NCBI GenBank assembly: GCA_013203365.1
Contig: JABMQG010000027.1
Coordinates: 1-13,031 of the forward strand
DNA from: Planctomycetota bacterium
GTDB lineage: Bacteria > Planctomycetota > Phycisphaerae > SM23-33 > FEN-1343
DNA: 13,031 nucleotides
Direction of reading: 5' to 3'
The notes below the pieces were generated by a model. It did not search any database. It worked only from the letters and a program-made list of their open reading frames with translations, and was not told the origin of the DNA. The position numbers and the translations under genes are program-made. Below are positions 7,319 to 12,745 of the stretch, in pieces. Each line of letters begins with the position of its first letter. Position 1 is the first letter of the stretch.

Positions 7319-8308
7319 TCAGCGGGATCGGATTAACAGGTCGGCCGGCGAGTTGAGACGCTTTCTTACCTGATCTATGTCGGCCAGGAAGCGGTGAGCG
7401 TCGGTATAGTACCCGGCGGTGGGTTTGAGTGCGGCACCTTGCATCTTGTCGGCCCAGTAACGGTTAAAGAGAACCATGAACAGTTCGCGAATGTACTTGC
7501 TGGTCATGGACGCCAGGGCGACCGGCATGTGCAGGCCCTCGCCATCGCATTGGAAGTGGACCTCCAACCGGTCGCTGCCGAAGGTGAGGCGATAGGCGCT
7601 GCAGGCGGGCCGTTCCGCGAGTATCGTTGCCGACGTCGCCTTTGAACCGACGGCGGAGAACATACGCTGGAGCATCGGCAGGTAGCGCTGCCTGCCGCCC
7701 TGGCGATCGGCGTATATCGTGACGTTTTGCCCCGGCCGACGCGACCGCCAAACCCAATCAATGAGCCGGCAGGTCTGATCGGTCAACGTCGTGGCCTTGT
7801 TGTTAGTTGCGGCGATTAGCCTGTTGAACCGCCCCACCTCCACCACCTCACATCGCGCGCAGAGCGGCTTGATTTCCACGGCCTGCATGGCACAGGCTAG
7901 GGCCTTGGCCCGCAAGCGAAGGCCGGCGGGGTCAGCGGCAGTCGGCAAGTCAACGTCGGTGCTGTGATACCAGGGGTATTCGTCCATCTCGCCCAACGCC
8001 GGCGGGCACAGCCAGCCCATAAGCGACCGCAGGGATCCAACCCGGCCGGACATCATCCCCAGCACTCCAAGCACGCCGCGTTCCAGGTGTGTAAGACCGA
8101 TCGCCGGGCTGTAGAGTTTCTTGCTGTCGCCAATGGCCACGGCGACGCTGTTCTTGCCGGGCTTTTTTTTAGCCACAGCCGGTGCCAATTGGCCCCACCA
8201 ATCTGCGTCGATGAGCCTGTCGGGCACATCGAACAACACGGCTGTGACCACCAGCGGACCGAGAACGGGTCCCAGCCCAGCTTCGTCTATGCCCGCCACC
8301 AGTGCCAT
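7319..8308 (-). CDS. Divergent ribonuclease HII-like protein
   Basis: A 329-aa protein with the ordered motifs of RNase HII, which cleaves the RNA strand of RNA:DNA hybrids and single ribonucleotides in DNA. GIDEAGLGPVLGPLVV (6-21) corresponds to the GIDEAGRGP motif with D8 and E9. GDSKKLYSP (60-68) matches the DSKKLS block. D201 in IYADRQGG is the likely third acidic residue. ASMTSKYIRE (266-275) matches the ASxxAKxxRD block, but has Glu where Asp is usual. The protein is over 100 residues longer than typical bacterial RNase HII (about 200 aa), with extra sequence after the DSKKL block. ATG 8308 is chosen because AAGGAG lies 9 bases upstream and the DEAG motif then begins at the usual place; an upstream in-frame ATG at 8365 would add 19 basic residues. 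Activity is plausible but not certain. Confidence 0.75.
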   Translation of the reverse strand: MALVAGIDEAGLGPVLGPLVVTAVLFDVPDRLIDADWWGQLAPAVAKKKPGKNSVAVAIGDSKKLYSPAIGLTHLERGVLGVLGMMSGRVGSLRSLMGWLCPPALGEMDEYPWYHSTDVDLPTAADPAGLRLRAKALACAMQAVEIKPLCARCEVVEVGRFNRLIAATNNKATTLTDQTCRLIDWVWRSRRPGQNVTIYADRQGGRQRYLPMLQRMFSAVGSKATSATILAERPACSAYRLTFGSDRLEVHFQCDGEGLHMPVALASMTSKYIRELFMVLFNRYWADKMQGAALKPTAGYYTDAHRFLADIDQVRKRLNSPADLLIRSR

Positions 8309-8353
8309 CTGAGGATACTCCTTTCGTTTGGCCCGTGGAAAAGACCGACGGCC

Positions 8354-8381
8354 ATTATAGGCCAAACCGCGGCAAAGCCAA
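8354..8381 (-). promoter_or_regulatory. Promoter for the RNase HII-like gene
   Basis: On the minus strand TTGGCT (8381-8376) is followed after 16 bases by a perfect TATAAT (8359-8354). The predicted transcript would begin near 8347 and have a leader of about 39 bases with a good ribosome binding site. This is the best promoter match in the window. Confidence 0.5.
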
Positions 8382-8427
8382 ATACAAGCAATCTACACCC
8401 GGGCATGGAAAAATGAGGAAGAGGGGC

Positions 8428-8467
8428 TATACTGTAACGGGTGGTGCTGTTACTTTTGCGCAGCACC
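8428..8467 (+). promoter_or_regulatory. Candidate -10 box and leader hairpin upstream of the guanylyltransferase
   Basis: TATACT (8428-8433) resembles a -10 box; no good -35 is found 16-18 bases upstream. Just after it GGTGCTG (8443-8449) can pair perfectly with CAGCACC (8461-8467) across an 11-base loop, and GTAAC (8434-8438) is repeated inverted as GTTAC (8449-8453). The hairpin would sit in the roughly 90-base leader. Whether it regulates anything is unknown. Confidence 0.3.
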
Positions 8468-8527
8468 CCAGACCGGCGACGGCTTCGTCCGGCCGTCTCG
8501 GGCGGCCTGGAAGTTATGGAGACATCG

Positions 8528-9589
8528 ATGCGATACGCAGTAATCATGGCCGGCGGCGCCGGCGAACGACTCTGGCCATTGAGCCGGGGCAAGAACCCAA
8601 AGCAGCTCCTGCGTCTGATCATGGGCAAGAGCCTGCTCGAGTTGGCCGTGGAGCGTCTGGCGGGACTGTTTGCACCCGAGAACATACTGATCATCACCAG
8701 CGCAAACTACGCCGATGCCGTCTCGGCGGTCATTACCGGCATCCCACGGGAAAATATCATCGGCGAGCCGATCGGCCGGGATACCGCCAATGCCATCTGC
8801 CTGGGCGCCACGCTGGTGGCCGAGCGCGACGCCGACGCGACCATGGCCGTCTTCACCGCCGACCATATAATTCGCCCGAAGGAGGTGTTTGCCAAATCGG
8901 TGAAATTGGCGTGCGATACGGTGGAGCAACGGCCGGAGGCGCTTGCCACATTCGGCATCGTGCCGACCGGGCCGAACACCGGGCTGGGCTACATACATCG
9001 GGGCGAGAAGCTGCACGATTCGGTCTACCTGGTTCGGGGCTTCCGCGAGAAGCCCGACCACGCTACGGCACGTCGATACGCCGAAGGCGGGGAATATTAC
9101 TGGAACAGCGGCATGTTCGTCTGGAAGGTTCAGACCATCCTGGATGCGCTGCGGCTGCACCTGCCGGACTCGGCCAATAAGCTCCAGGTCGCCCCGCAAG
9201 CCAAGGACCTGGCGAGTTTCCTGGCCAACGTCTACCCGACCCTGAAAAAGATATCCATCGACTTCGCCGTTATGGAAAAGGCCAAGAACGTGGTAGTGGT
9301 TGAATTGGGCTGCGAATGGCTGGACGTAGGCAGCTGGCCAAGCCTGGCAGAGGTCGGAGAGATAGACGAGGACGGCAACGCAGTCGTCGCCCCTAAGACC
9401 GCACTGCTGGACAGCGAACGAAACGTTTTGGTCAGCGAAGATGATCATCTTATCGCCATGGTCGGCATGGACGACTGCATCGTCGTGCACAGCCCCGACG
9501 CCACGCTGATCTGCCACGCCAGCGAGTCGCAGCGATTGAAAGAACTCCTGGCCATCATCCGCGAAAAGTACGGCGACGAACACCTATGA
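8528..9589 (+). CDS. manC: Mannose-1-phosphate guanylyltransferase
   Basis: Makes GDP-mannose from GTP and mannose 1-phosphate, supplying mannose-containing cell-surface sugars. This is the single-domain form (353 aa) without a phosphomannose isomerase extension. Recognisable blocks are MAGGAGERLWPLSR (7-20), which binds the nucleotide, PKQLL (24-28), EPIGRDTANAI (80-90), FTADHII (109-115), GYIHRGE (154-160), FREKPDHA (172-179), NSGMF (193-197), ISIDFAVMEKA (242-252) and WLDVGSW (264-270). ATG 8528 is chosen because GGAG lies 6 bases upstream and MRYAVIMAGG is the normal N terminus; ATG 8516 is in frame and less well placed. The stop overlaps the ruvX start by 4 bases (ATGA), so the two are translationally coupled. 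Gene-symbol use follows the family; the enzyme could also accept related sugars. Confidence 0.93.
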   Translation: MRYAVIMAGGAGERLWPLSRGKNPKQLLRLIMGKSLLELAVERLAGLFAPENILIITSANYADAVSAVITGIPRENIIGEPIGRDTANAICLGATLVAERDADATMAVFTADHIIRPKEVFAKSVKLACDTVEQRPEALATFGIVPTGPNTGLGYIHRGEKLHDSVYLVRGFREKPDHATARRYAEGGEYYWNSGMFVWKVQTILDALRLHLPDSANKLQVAPQAKDLASFLANVYPTLKKISIDFAVMEKAKNVVVVELGCEWLDVGSWPSLAEVGEIDEDGNAVVAPKTALLDSERNVLVSEDDHLIAMVGMDDCIVVHSPDATLICHASESQRLKELLAIIREKYGDEHL

Positions 9590-10044
9590 CGCGCTGGCTG
9601 GCAGTGGATCATGGGACTAAACGCATCGGGCTGGCCGTCAGTGACGAGACCGGCTCAATCGTCTCTCCGATGGGTGCGATTCCCGCCACACCGGCAGCCT
9701 TGGCCTTCAGCCGCATTGCCGATCTGGCAGATGAATACGACATCTCGGGTGTCGTCGTAGGCTGGCCGCTCAACGTGAATGATACCGAAGGACCACAAGG
9801 TCGGCTGGCCCGTGCCTTTGCCTGCGAACTGGCCGAAGCGGTCGAGTTCGACGTTCGGCTCTGGGACGAACGGCTCAGCAGCCTGGCTGCCGACGAAAAA
9901 TTGGCGGGCCATTACACGCCCAAACAAGCCAAGTCCCGCCGCGACGCCGTAGCCGCCGCGACCATATTGGCCGACTTCCTCGCCGCCGACGGCCCAAACA
10001 CAGCCCCAACTCCACAGCAGGCCAAGCCGCCCAAAGTAACATGA
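9586..10044 (+). CDS. ruvX: RuvX/YqgF-type Holliday junction resolvase homologue
   Basis: A 152-aa RNase H-fold protein of the YqgF/RuvX family, implicated in pre-16S rRNA 5' processing and proposed as a Holliday junction nuclease. Motifs in order: AVDHGTKRIGLAVSD (6-20) with catalytic D8; VVVGWPLNVNDTEG (56-69), the VVGLP block with Trp in place of the usual Leu; WDERLSS (93-99) with E95; and RDAVAAATILADFL (119-132) with D120. Residues from about 135 form a short Pro-rich tail without obvious structure. The start ATG lies inside the end of the guanylyltransferase gene (ATGA overlap). It is the last intact backbone gene before the repeat-bounded region that begins a few bases after its stop. 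Confidence 0.92.
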   Translation: MTRWLAVDHGTKRIGLAVSDETGSIVSPMGAIPATPAALAFSRIADLADEYDISGVVVGWPLNVNDTEGPQGRLARAFACELAEAVEFDVRLWDERLSSLAADEKLAGHYTPKQAKSRRDAVAAATILADFLAADGPNTAPTPQQAKPPKVT

Positions 10045-10049
10045 TCGGC

Positions 10050-10157
10050 CGGGACAAAAGTTCAAACAGGGTGCCCCTTCAATCAAGGTCGGCCGAAAGA
10101 CGTGTGTGCCATAGACGAAGATGCCTGGAGAGAATTGTATAAGGTTTCACGGGAATT
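10050..10157 (+). repeat. Left copy of an imperfect inverted repeat bounding the 2.7-kb island
   Basis: This copy matches, in reverse orientation, 12655-12745. The best blocks are CGGGAC (10050-10055), GTTCAAACAGGGT (10060-10072), CGGCC (10090-10094), GACGAAGATGCCTG (10114-10127), TAAGG (10139-10143) and GGAATT (10152-10157). By hand count about 69 of 91 aligned positions agree, with a single length difference: this copy has 17 extra bases (about 10073-10089), flanked by GGT at both ends. It begins 6 bases after the ruvX stop. Confidence 0.75.
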
Positions 10158-10209
10158 CCGAACTCCAAGGGGCAACCCGAACTCCTCGCTCGATGCGCTC
10201 GGGCGTAGT

Positions 10210-10224
10210 GTTCGCGTTGCGAAC
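10210..10224. repeat. Small perfect hairpin
   Basis: GTTCGC GTT GCGAAC forms a 6-base-pair stem with a 3-base loop. It is the first of four hairpins in the non-coding stretch downstream of the transposase remnant. Confidence 0.5.
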
Positions 10225-10267
10225 TGCCGCCATACCCTTGTGACGCTGCGAAGCGATCAGGATTCTT

Positions 10268-10284
10268 CGGCTCCAACGGAGCCG
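10268..10284. repeat. Perfect hairpin, REP-like
   Basis: CGGCTCC AAC GGAGCCG forms a 7-base-pair stem closed by a 3-base loop. No T tract follows on either strand, so it is not a standard terminator. Confidence 0.6.
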
Positions 10285-10294
10285 GGGAATGTAG

Positions 10295-10344
10295 CCACGA
10301 GTGAAGCAACGCCAGCCTGTCGGCAGGCGTCGCGCAACTCGTGG
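10295..10344. repeat. Long two-part hairpin, REP-like
   Basis: CCACGAGT (10295-10302) pairs perfectly with ACTCGTGG (10337-10344). Inside, GCCTG (10315-10319) pairs with CAGGC (10324-10328) around a TCGG loop, or alternatively ACGCC (10309-10313) with GGCGT (10326-10330). The nested design resembles short mobile palindromic elements. Confidence 0.6.
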
Positions 10345-10364
10345 ATATAGCTCATCTTATATTT

Positions 10365-10381
10365 CCGCCCCGGAGGGGCGG
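10365..10381. repeat. Perfect GC-rich hairpin next to the transposase remnant
   Basis: CCGCCCC GGA GGGGCGG forms a 7-base-pair stem with a 3-base loop, extendable by one T-A pair. It lies 25 bases beyond the stop of the IS200-type transposase remnant. Subterminal hairpins are normal at the ends of IS200/IS605 elements and in REP sequences mobilised by related transposases. Confidence 0.65.
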
Positions 10382-10406
10382 ATGAAACCCCGGAATGCGC
10401 GACAGA

Positions 10407-10721
10407 TCAATCGAACACATACCGCTCGTCGCTCTCGACGCCGTGGGCGTGGAGCATCCGCAGAAGTTCGGACTTGAAATCCTCCTTCTTGTGATGCTCG
10501 ATTTGTCCTTCGATGTACTTCTTCACGGCCTCTTCCTGGCTCTTGCTGACGGAGAACACGCTGTACCCCTCTTGCCACGCGAACGCGTCGAACTGCGGGA
10601 ACATGTCATACACCCACTTCGACGAGCGTGCCTTGACCGTGCGCATCAGGTCCGAGACATTGGCATCTGGCCGCCACCGCAGGTAAAGGTGGACGTGATC
10701 TTCGACGCCGCCGATGTCGTA
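10407..10721 (-). pseudogene. tnpA: IS200-type (Y1/HUH) transposase, C-terminal remnant
   Basis: The reading starts at about TAC 10721 with YDIGGVEDHVHLYLRW and ends RYVFD at a TGA (10409-10407). The HUH motif is present as HVH in EDHVHL, and the catalytic Tyr with its following Gln as KKYIEGQIEHHKK; the segment after it (FKSELLRMLHAHGV) is also family-typical. About 40-50 N-terminal residues that normally precede the HUH motif (the beta strand and early helices) are missing. Upstream in this frame is antisense-quality sequence that belongs, in another frame, to the DUF1156 fragment. The IS200 family makes single-stranded DNA cuts and joins at hairpin-marked ends. Although both catalytic motifs survive, the lost N terminus makes it unlikely to work. 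An accidental ATG at 10760 opens the frame. Confidence 0.8.
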
Positions 10722-10806
10722 TCGACTTCTCCCTGGCCGAGTGCTTGGACACCACGGCAATCGGAAAATCCACCTTATCCAGTCGTTTGCATTCCTTGGG
10801 AATCAT
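10714..10806 (-). pseudogene. 5' fragment of a DUF1156-type adenine DNA methylase (copy 2)
   Basis: From ATG 10806 the translation begins MIPKECKRLDKVDFPI and continues VVSKHSAREKSIRH. From memory this is the N terminus of DUF1156-containing, defence-associated adenine-specific DNA methylases, which continue with a GH-S-LH-WWARRPL block. Here the reading instead turns into an Arg-rich run at about 10713, where the transposase remnant begins in another frame. Only about 31 of several hundred expected codons remain, so no methylase is made. The ATG overlaps the stop of the preceding 298-aa gene (ATGA), showing that the methylase was once translated from the same message. The family assignment rests on a short stretch and should be treated as probable. 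Confidence 0.6.
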
Positions 10807-11699
10807 GTTTGCCCCACTCCAGCAGTCTGTTTATCAACTTCAAGAAGATCGGCCACTGCGGCGCGAACAACCTGCCAACAAATGCGGCAGGTATCCCCAT
10901 CGGGTCGGTCTCGTGAAATCCTTTGAACGTAAGGATGAACGATGTTACGCGATTCCCGCAACGCGTGGCTGAACCGTTTGACATCGCCCTGAAGCCAGCC
11001 CACTTCGTGGGCTACGTCAATCAACACGGACAGGCTCCAATCATGGATCGGCTTGACCGAACCTGTCTTGTCTCTTGGCGCTGCCTTCGCTTGGTTGGCG
11101 ATCTTCATGTTGTGCTCGACCTTGTGTAAAAGCACGCCTTCAAGGATGCTGCCCATCATGATTACGGCCGACAGGTGAGCATCCGCCCTGAAGCATCTCT
11201 GGGCTTCAGCCCACCGAAAGGTCAGAATGTCCGCAAGCGATGAATCTTGTACCAGACGTCCAAAGTCCGGCGGGGCTTCCACGGGTGTCTCTTTAGGTTT
11301 GGGCACGTTTGCCGTGGCCTTGCGTTCACGAATCTGCGGTTCAACGCCAACAACTGCGAGCTCAAGACCTTCGACTTGAAGTATCTGGTTCAAATGTTCA
11401 GTCACGGTCTGCGTCACCGTCGCATCGCCTCGGTACTCTTTTGGCGAAGCCAGGCGCTTCAAGACGCTGTCAAGATGGGGCGTTCCATTGATTGCTTGGA
11501 GCGATTCCAGCACAAACCATTTTCGGGTGGAAGACATGCCCTGGGATTGGATTCCTGCTCGTCGGAAGAAATCGCTTATCTGTGATTTGGTCCGGTAGGG
11601 GCTGGGAGAGGAGTACTTTGGCCCTCCGCCGGCCCCTTCGCCCGAACCGCAGATTGCCTCAGCAATCGCTTCAAGCGTGCTGTCGTCGAGGCGTTTCAT
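10803..11699 (-). CDS. AbiJ-like / HEPN-like candidate defence protein
   Basis: A 298-aa soluble protein without signal peptide or membrane segment. Residues 1-115 (MKRLDDSTLEAIAEAICG, then YRTKSQISDFFRRAG, KWFVLESLQAIN, VLKRLASPKEYRGD, HLNQILQVEGLEL) recall the N-terminal domains found in AbiJ abortive-infection proteins. Residues about 120-148 are a charged, Pro-rich linker. Residues about 155-290 are helical and carry a HEPN-like RNase signature, LRESRNIVHPY, with R248, R251, N252 and H255; WSLSVLIDVAHEVGWL (221-236) precedes it. HEPN proteins of this kind often act as RNases that halt infected cells; that role is inference here. ATG 11699 overlaps the stop of a 16-codon ORF that copies a methylase start. 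Its own stop overlaps the second methylase start. I am confident that it is a gene, less so of the function. Confidence 0.75.
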   Translation of the reverse strand: MKRLDDSTLEAIAEAICGSGEGAGGGPKYSSPSPYRTKSQISDFFRRAGIQSQGMSSTRKWFVLESLQAINGTPHLDSVLKRLASPKEYRGDATVTQTVTEHLNQILQVEGLELAVVGVEPQIRERKATANVPKPKETPVEAPPDFGRLVQDSSLADILTFRWAEAQRCFRADAHLSAVIMMGSILEGVLLHKVEHNMKIANQAKAAPRDKTGSVKPIHDWSLSVLIDVAHEVGWLQGDVKRFSHALRESRNIVHPYVQRISRDRPDGDTCRICWQVVRAAVADLLEVDKQTAGVGQT

Positions 11700-11746
11700 G
11701 TCTTGCCATCCACTTCAGCCAGTCGTATGCATTCCTTGGGGATCAC
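11696..11746 (-). pseudogene. 16-codon ORF copying the DUF1156 methylase start (copy 1)
   Basis: GTG 11746 opens VIPKECIRLAEVDGKT and stops at TGA 11698-11696, which overlaps the ATG of the next gene (ATGA). The first 13 codons match the start of the DUF1156 fragment at 10806 (MIPKECKRLDKVD) and the 39 bases 11746-11708 are a direct repeat of 10806-10768. A ribosome binding site, TAGGAA, lies about 8 bases upstream. It is either the stub of a methylase gene interrupted after codon 13, or a leader ORF that couples translation of the 298-aa gene to the gene before it. Confidence 0.55.
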
Positions 11747-11757
11747 GTATTCTGTTC

Positions 11758-12507
11758 CTAGCCGTCGGGGGGCGCTGAAGCACTGGGCTTTGTGGTGTTC
11801 ACGATGTCCCTTATGAACTGCATGACTCTGGGAGGAAGCAATAAAGCTCCCGTGGCATACTTAACGTCGAGCGTCTTGGCAACGAGCTTGCAGGCGAGTT
11901 GGTAGGCCATCCGGGCGTCGGCATCCACGTCTTGCCCTGCTGGATCAATCATGAAATGCAGGTACTGCCTTCTCAACGCGCGAAGCTTGCCAAACGCATG
12001 TATCATCTCCTCATCCAGAACCTCCAGGGCGCGCAGAATCCGGACGCGCTCCTCTTGCCCCAGCTTGTCGAATTCCCTTTCCAAGAGGAGCTTCTGGAGT
12101 TCCCCATCTAGCACGCGTCCATCAAGCTTCGGCTCCAGCATCCTGAATCGCCAAAGGGCGACCATTTCGCCCACCAGCCCGGCTTGCGCAATACAGGCCA
12201 CCGGCATTCCCAATACATAGCAGCATTTGGCCTCCCGAAGCGGCCGGATGACATGCGTCGTGATGACCGGATGGTCGGGGGAAACCACCGGTTCCACAGA
12301 GGGGTCGGTGACCTCCTTGTATCGACGATTGACCAGACCCATCGGGTCGTTCCGATCATTAAGGATGTCACCCAGCAGCGATTGGGCACGCTGGGCGTTG
12401 TTTGCCGCGCCTGGTTCCTCATTGAGTGATGGAATGATCAATGGTCCCAGGTACACCGGGATTCTCACAGCTCCGTTAATGCCAGTTTCCTGTTTCTTCG
12501 GAATCAC
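11758..12507 (-). CDS. Conserved-looking 249-aa protein with HEPN-like motif, function unknown
   Basis: I do not recognise the family. The protein is soluble, with an N-terminal part of mixed character (IPVYLGPLIIPSLNE at 16-30) and a mostly helical remainder. Residues 155-190 hold LRALEVLDEEMIHAFGK followed by LRALRRQYLHFM; here R179 and H184 fit the Rx4H pattern of HEPN RNases. That match is short and may be incidental. The tail from about 238 is Ser/Pro/Ala-rich. GTG 12507 overlaps the stop of the upstream ORF (GTGA), which supports the start and implies translational coupling. Eleven bases after its TAG comes the methylase-like mini-ORF. The position between a putative operon start and the AbiJ-like gene suggests a shared task, perhaps phage defence, but this is inference by association. 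Confidence 0.7.
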   Translation of the reverse strand: MIPKKQETGINGAVRIPVYLGPLIIPSLNEEPGAANNAQRAQSLLGDILNDRNDPMGLVNRRYKEVTDPSVEPVVSPDHPVITTHVIRPLREAKCCYVLGMPVACIAQAGLVGEMVALWRFRMLEPKLDGRVLDGELQKLLLEREFDKLGQEERVRILRALEVLDEEMIHAFGKLRALRRQYLHFMIDPAGQDVDADARMAYQLACKLVAKTLDVKYATGALLLPPRVMQFIRDIVNTTKPSASAPPDG

Positions 12508-12638
12508 GCCTTGGCCGCTTCCTTGAAGGTTCCTTCAAACCGCTTCCATGCTTTCTTGAACGCCGACTTGTGCTTGTTGGTAGAGTCGCGCCAGAACTTA
12601 GATAATCCTGAATAACCCGGATAACCCGGGACGGTCAC
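12504..12638 (-). pseudogene. Tail of a small or truncated gene upstream of the 249-aa protein
   Basis: An in-frame stretch of 44 codons after a TAG, ending FKEAAKA at TGA 12506-12504. The last 30 residues (KFWRDSTNKHKSAFKKAWK and onward) are basic, aromatic and look coding. The first dozen residues (VPGYPGYSGL) are encoded by short tandem repeats and do not look like natural protein. The TGA overlaps the GTG of the next gene by 4 bases, as in a real operon. I read it as the 3' remnant of a longer gene cut at the repeats, although a genuine 44-aa peptide cannot be excluded. Confidence 0.45.
12601..12630. repeat. Tandem imperfect 9-base repeats
   Basis: Reading the minus strand, units close to GGGTTATCC, GGGTTATTC and AGGATTATC follow one another without spacing. 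They sit where the coding-looking tail upstream of the 249-aa gene gives way to non-coding sequence, and so may mark a rearrangement point. Confidence 0.45.
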
Positions 12639-12654
12639 CTATTATTATGCTTGT

Positions 12655-12745
12655 AATTCCGGCGACGCCTTACCCTTTTTTCCACAGGCATCTTCGTCTC
12701 TCTCCCGCCCGTCTTCAGGCCGACCCTGTTTGAACGTCCGTCCCG
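12655..12745 (-). repeat. Right copy of the inverted repeat bounding the island
   Basis: The reverse complement of this segment aligns over its whole length to 10050-10157, without gaps except the 17 extra bases in the left copy. It carries the same ordered blocks: CGGGAC, GTTCAAACAGGGT, CGGCC, GACGAAGATGCCTG, TAAGG and GGAATT. The two copies point toward each other and enclose the tail ORF, the two unknown genes, both methylase fragments and the transposase remnant. Confidence 0.75.

Noticed and set aside
8450..9583. 377-codon minus-strand frame
   Set aside because: Long only because GC-rich codon bias of the guanylyltransferase leaves the opposite strand open; the plus-strand protein has all family motifs.
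10606..10713. Arg-rich continuation of the methylase fragment as protein
   Set aside because: Beyond about 10713 the frame reads the transposase remnant out of frame, so the basic run is an artefact.
12601..12630. Possible CRISPR repeat
   Set aside because: Units are only about 9 bases, adjacent, without spacers and without cas genes nearby.
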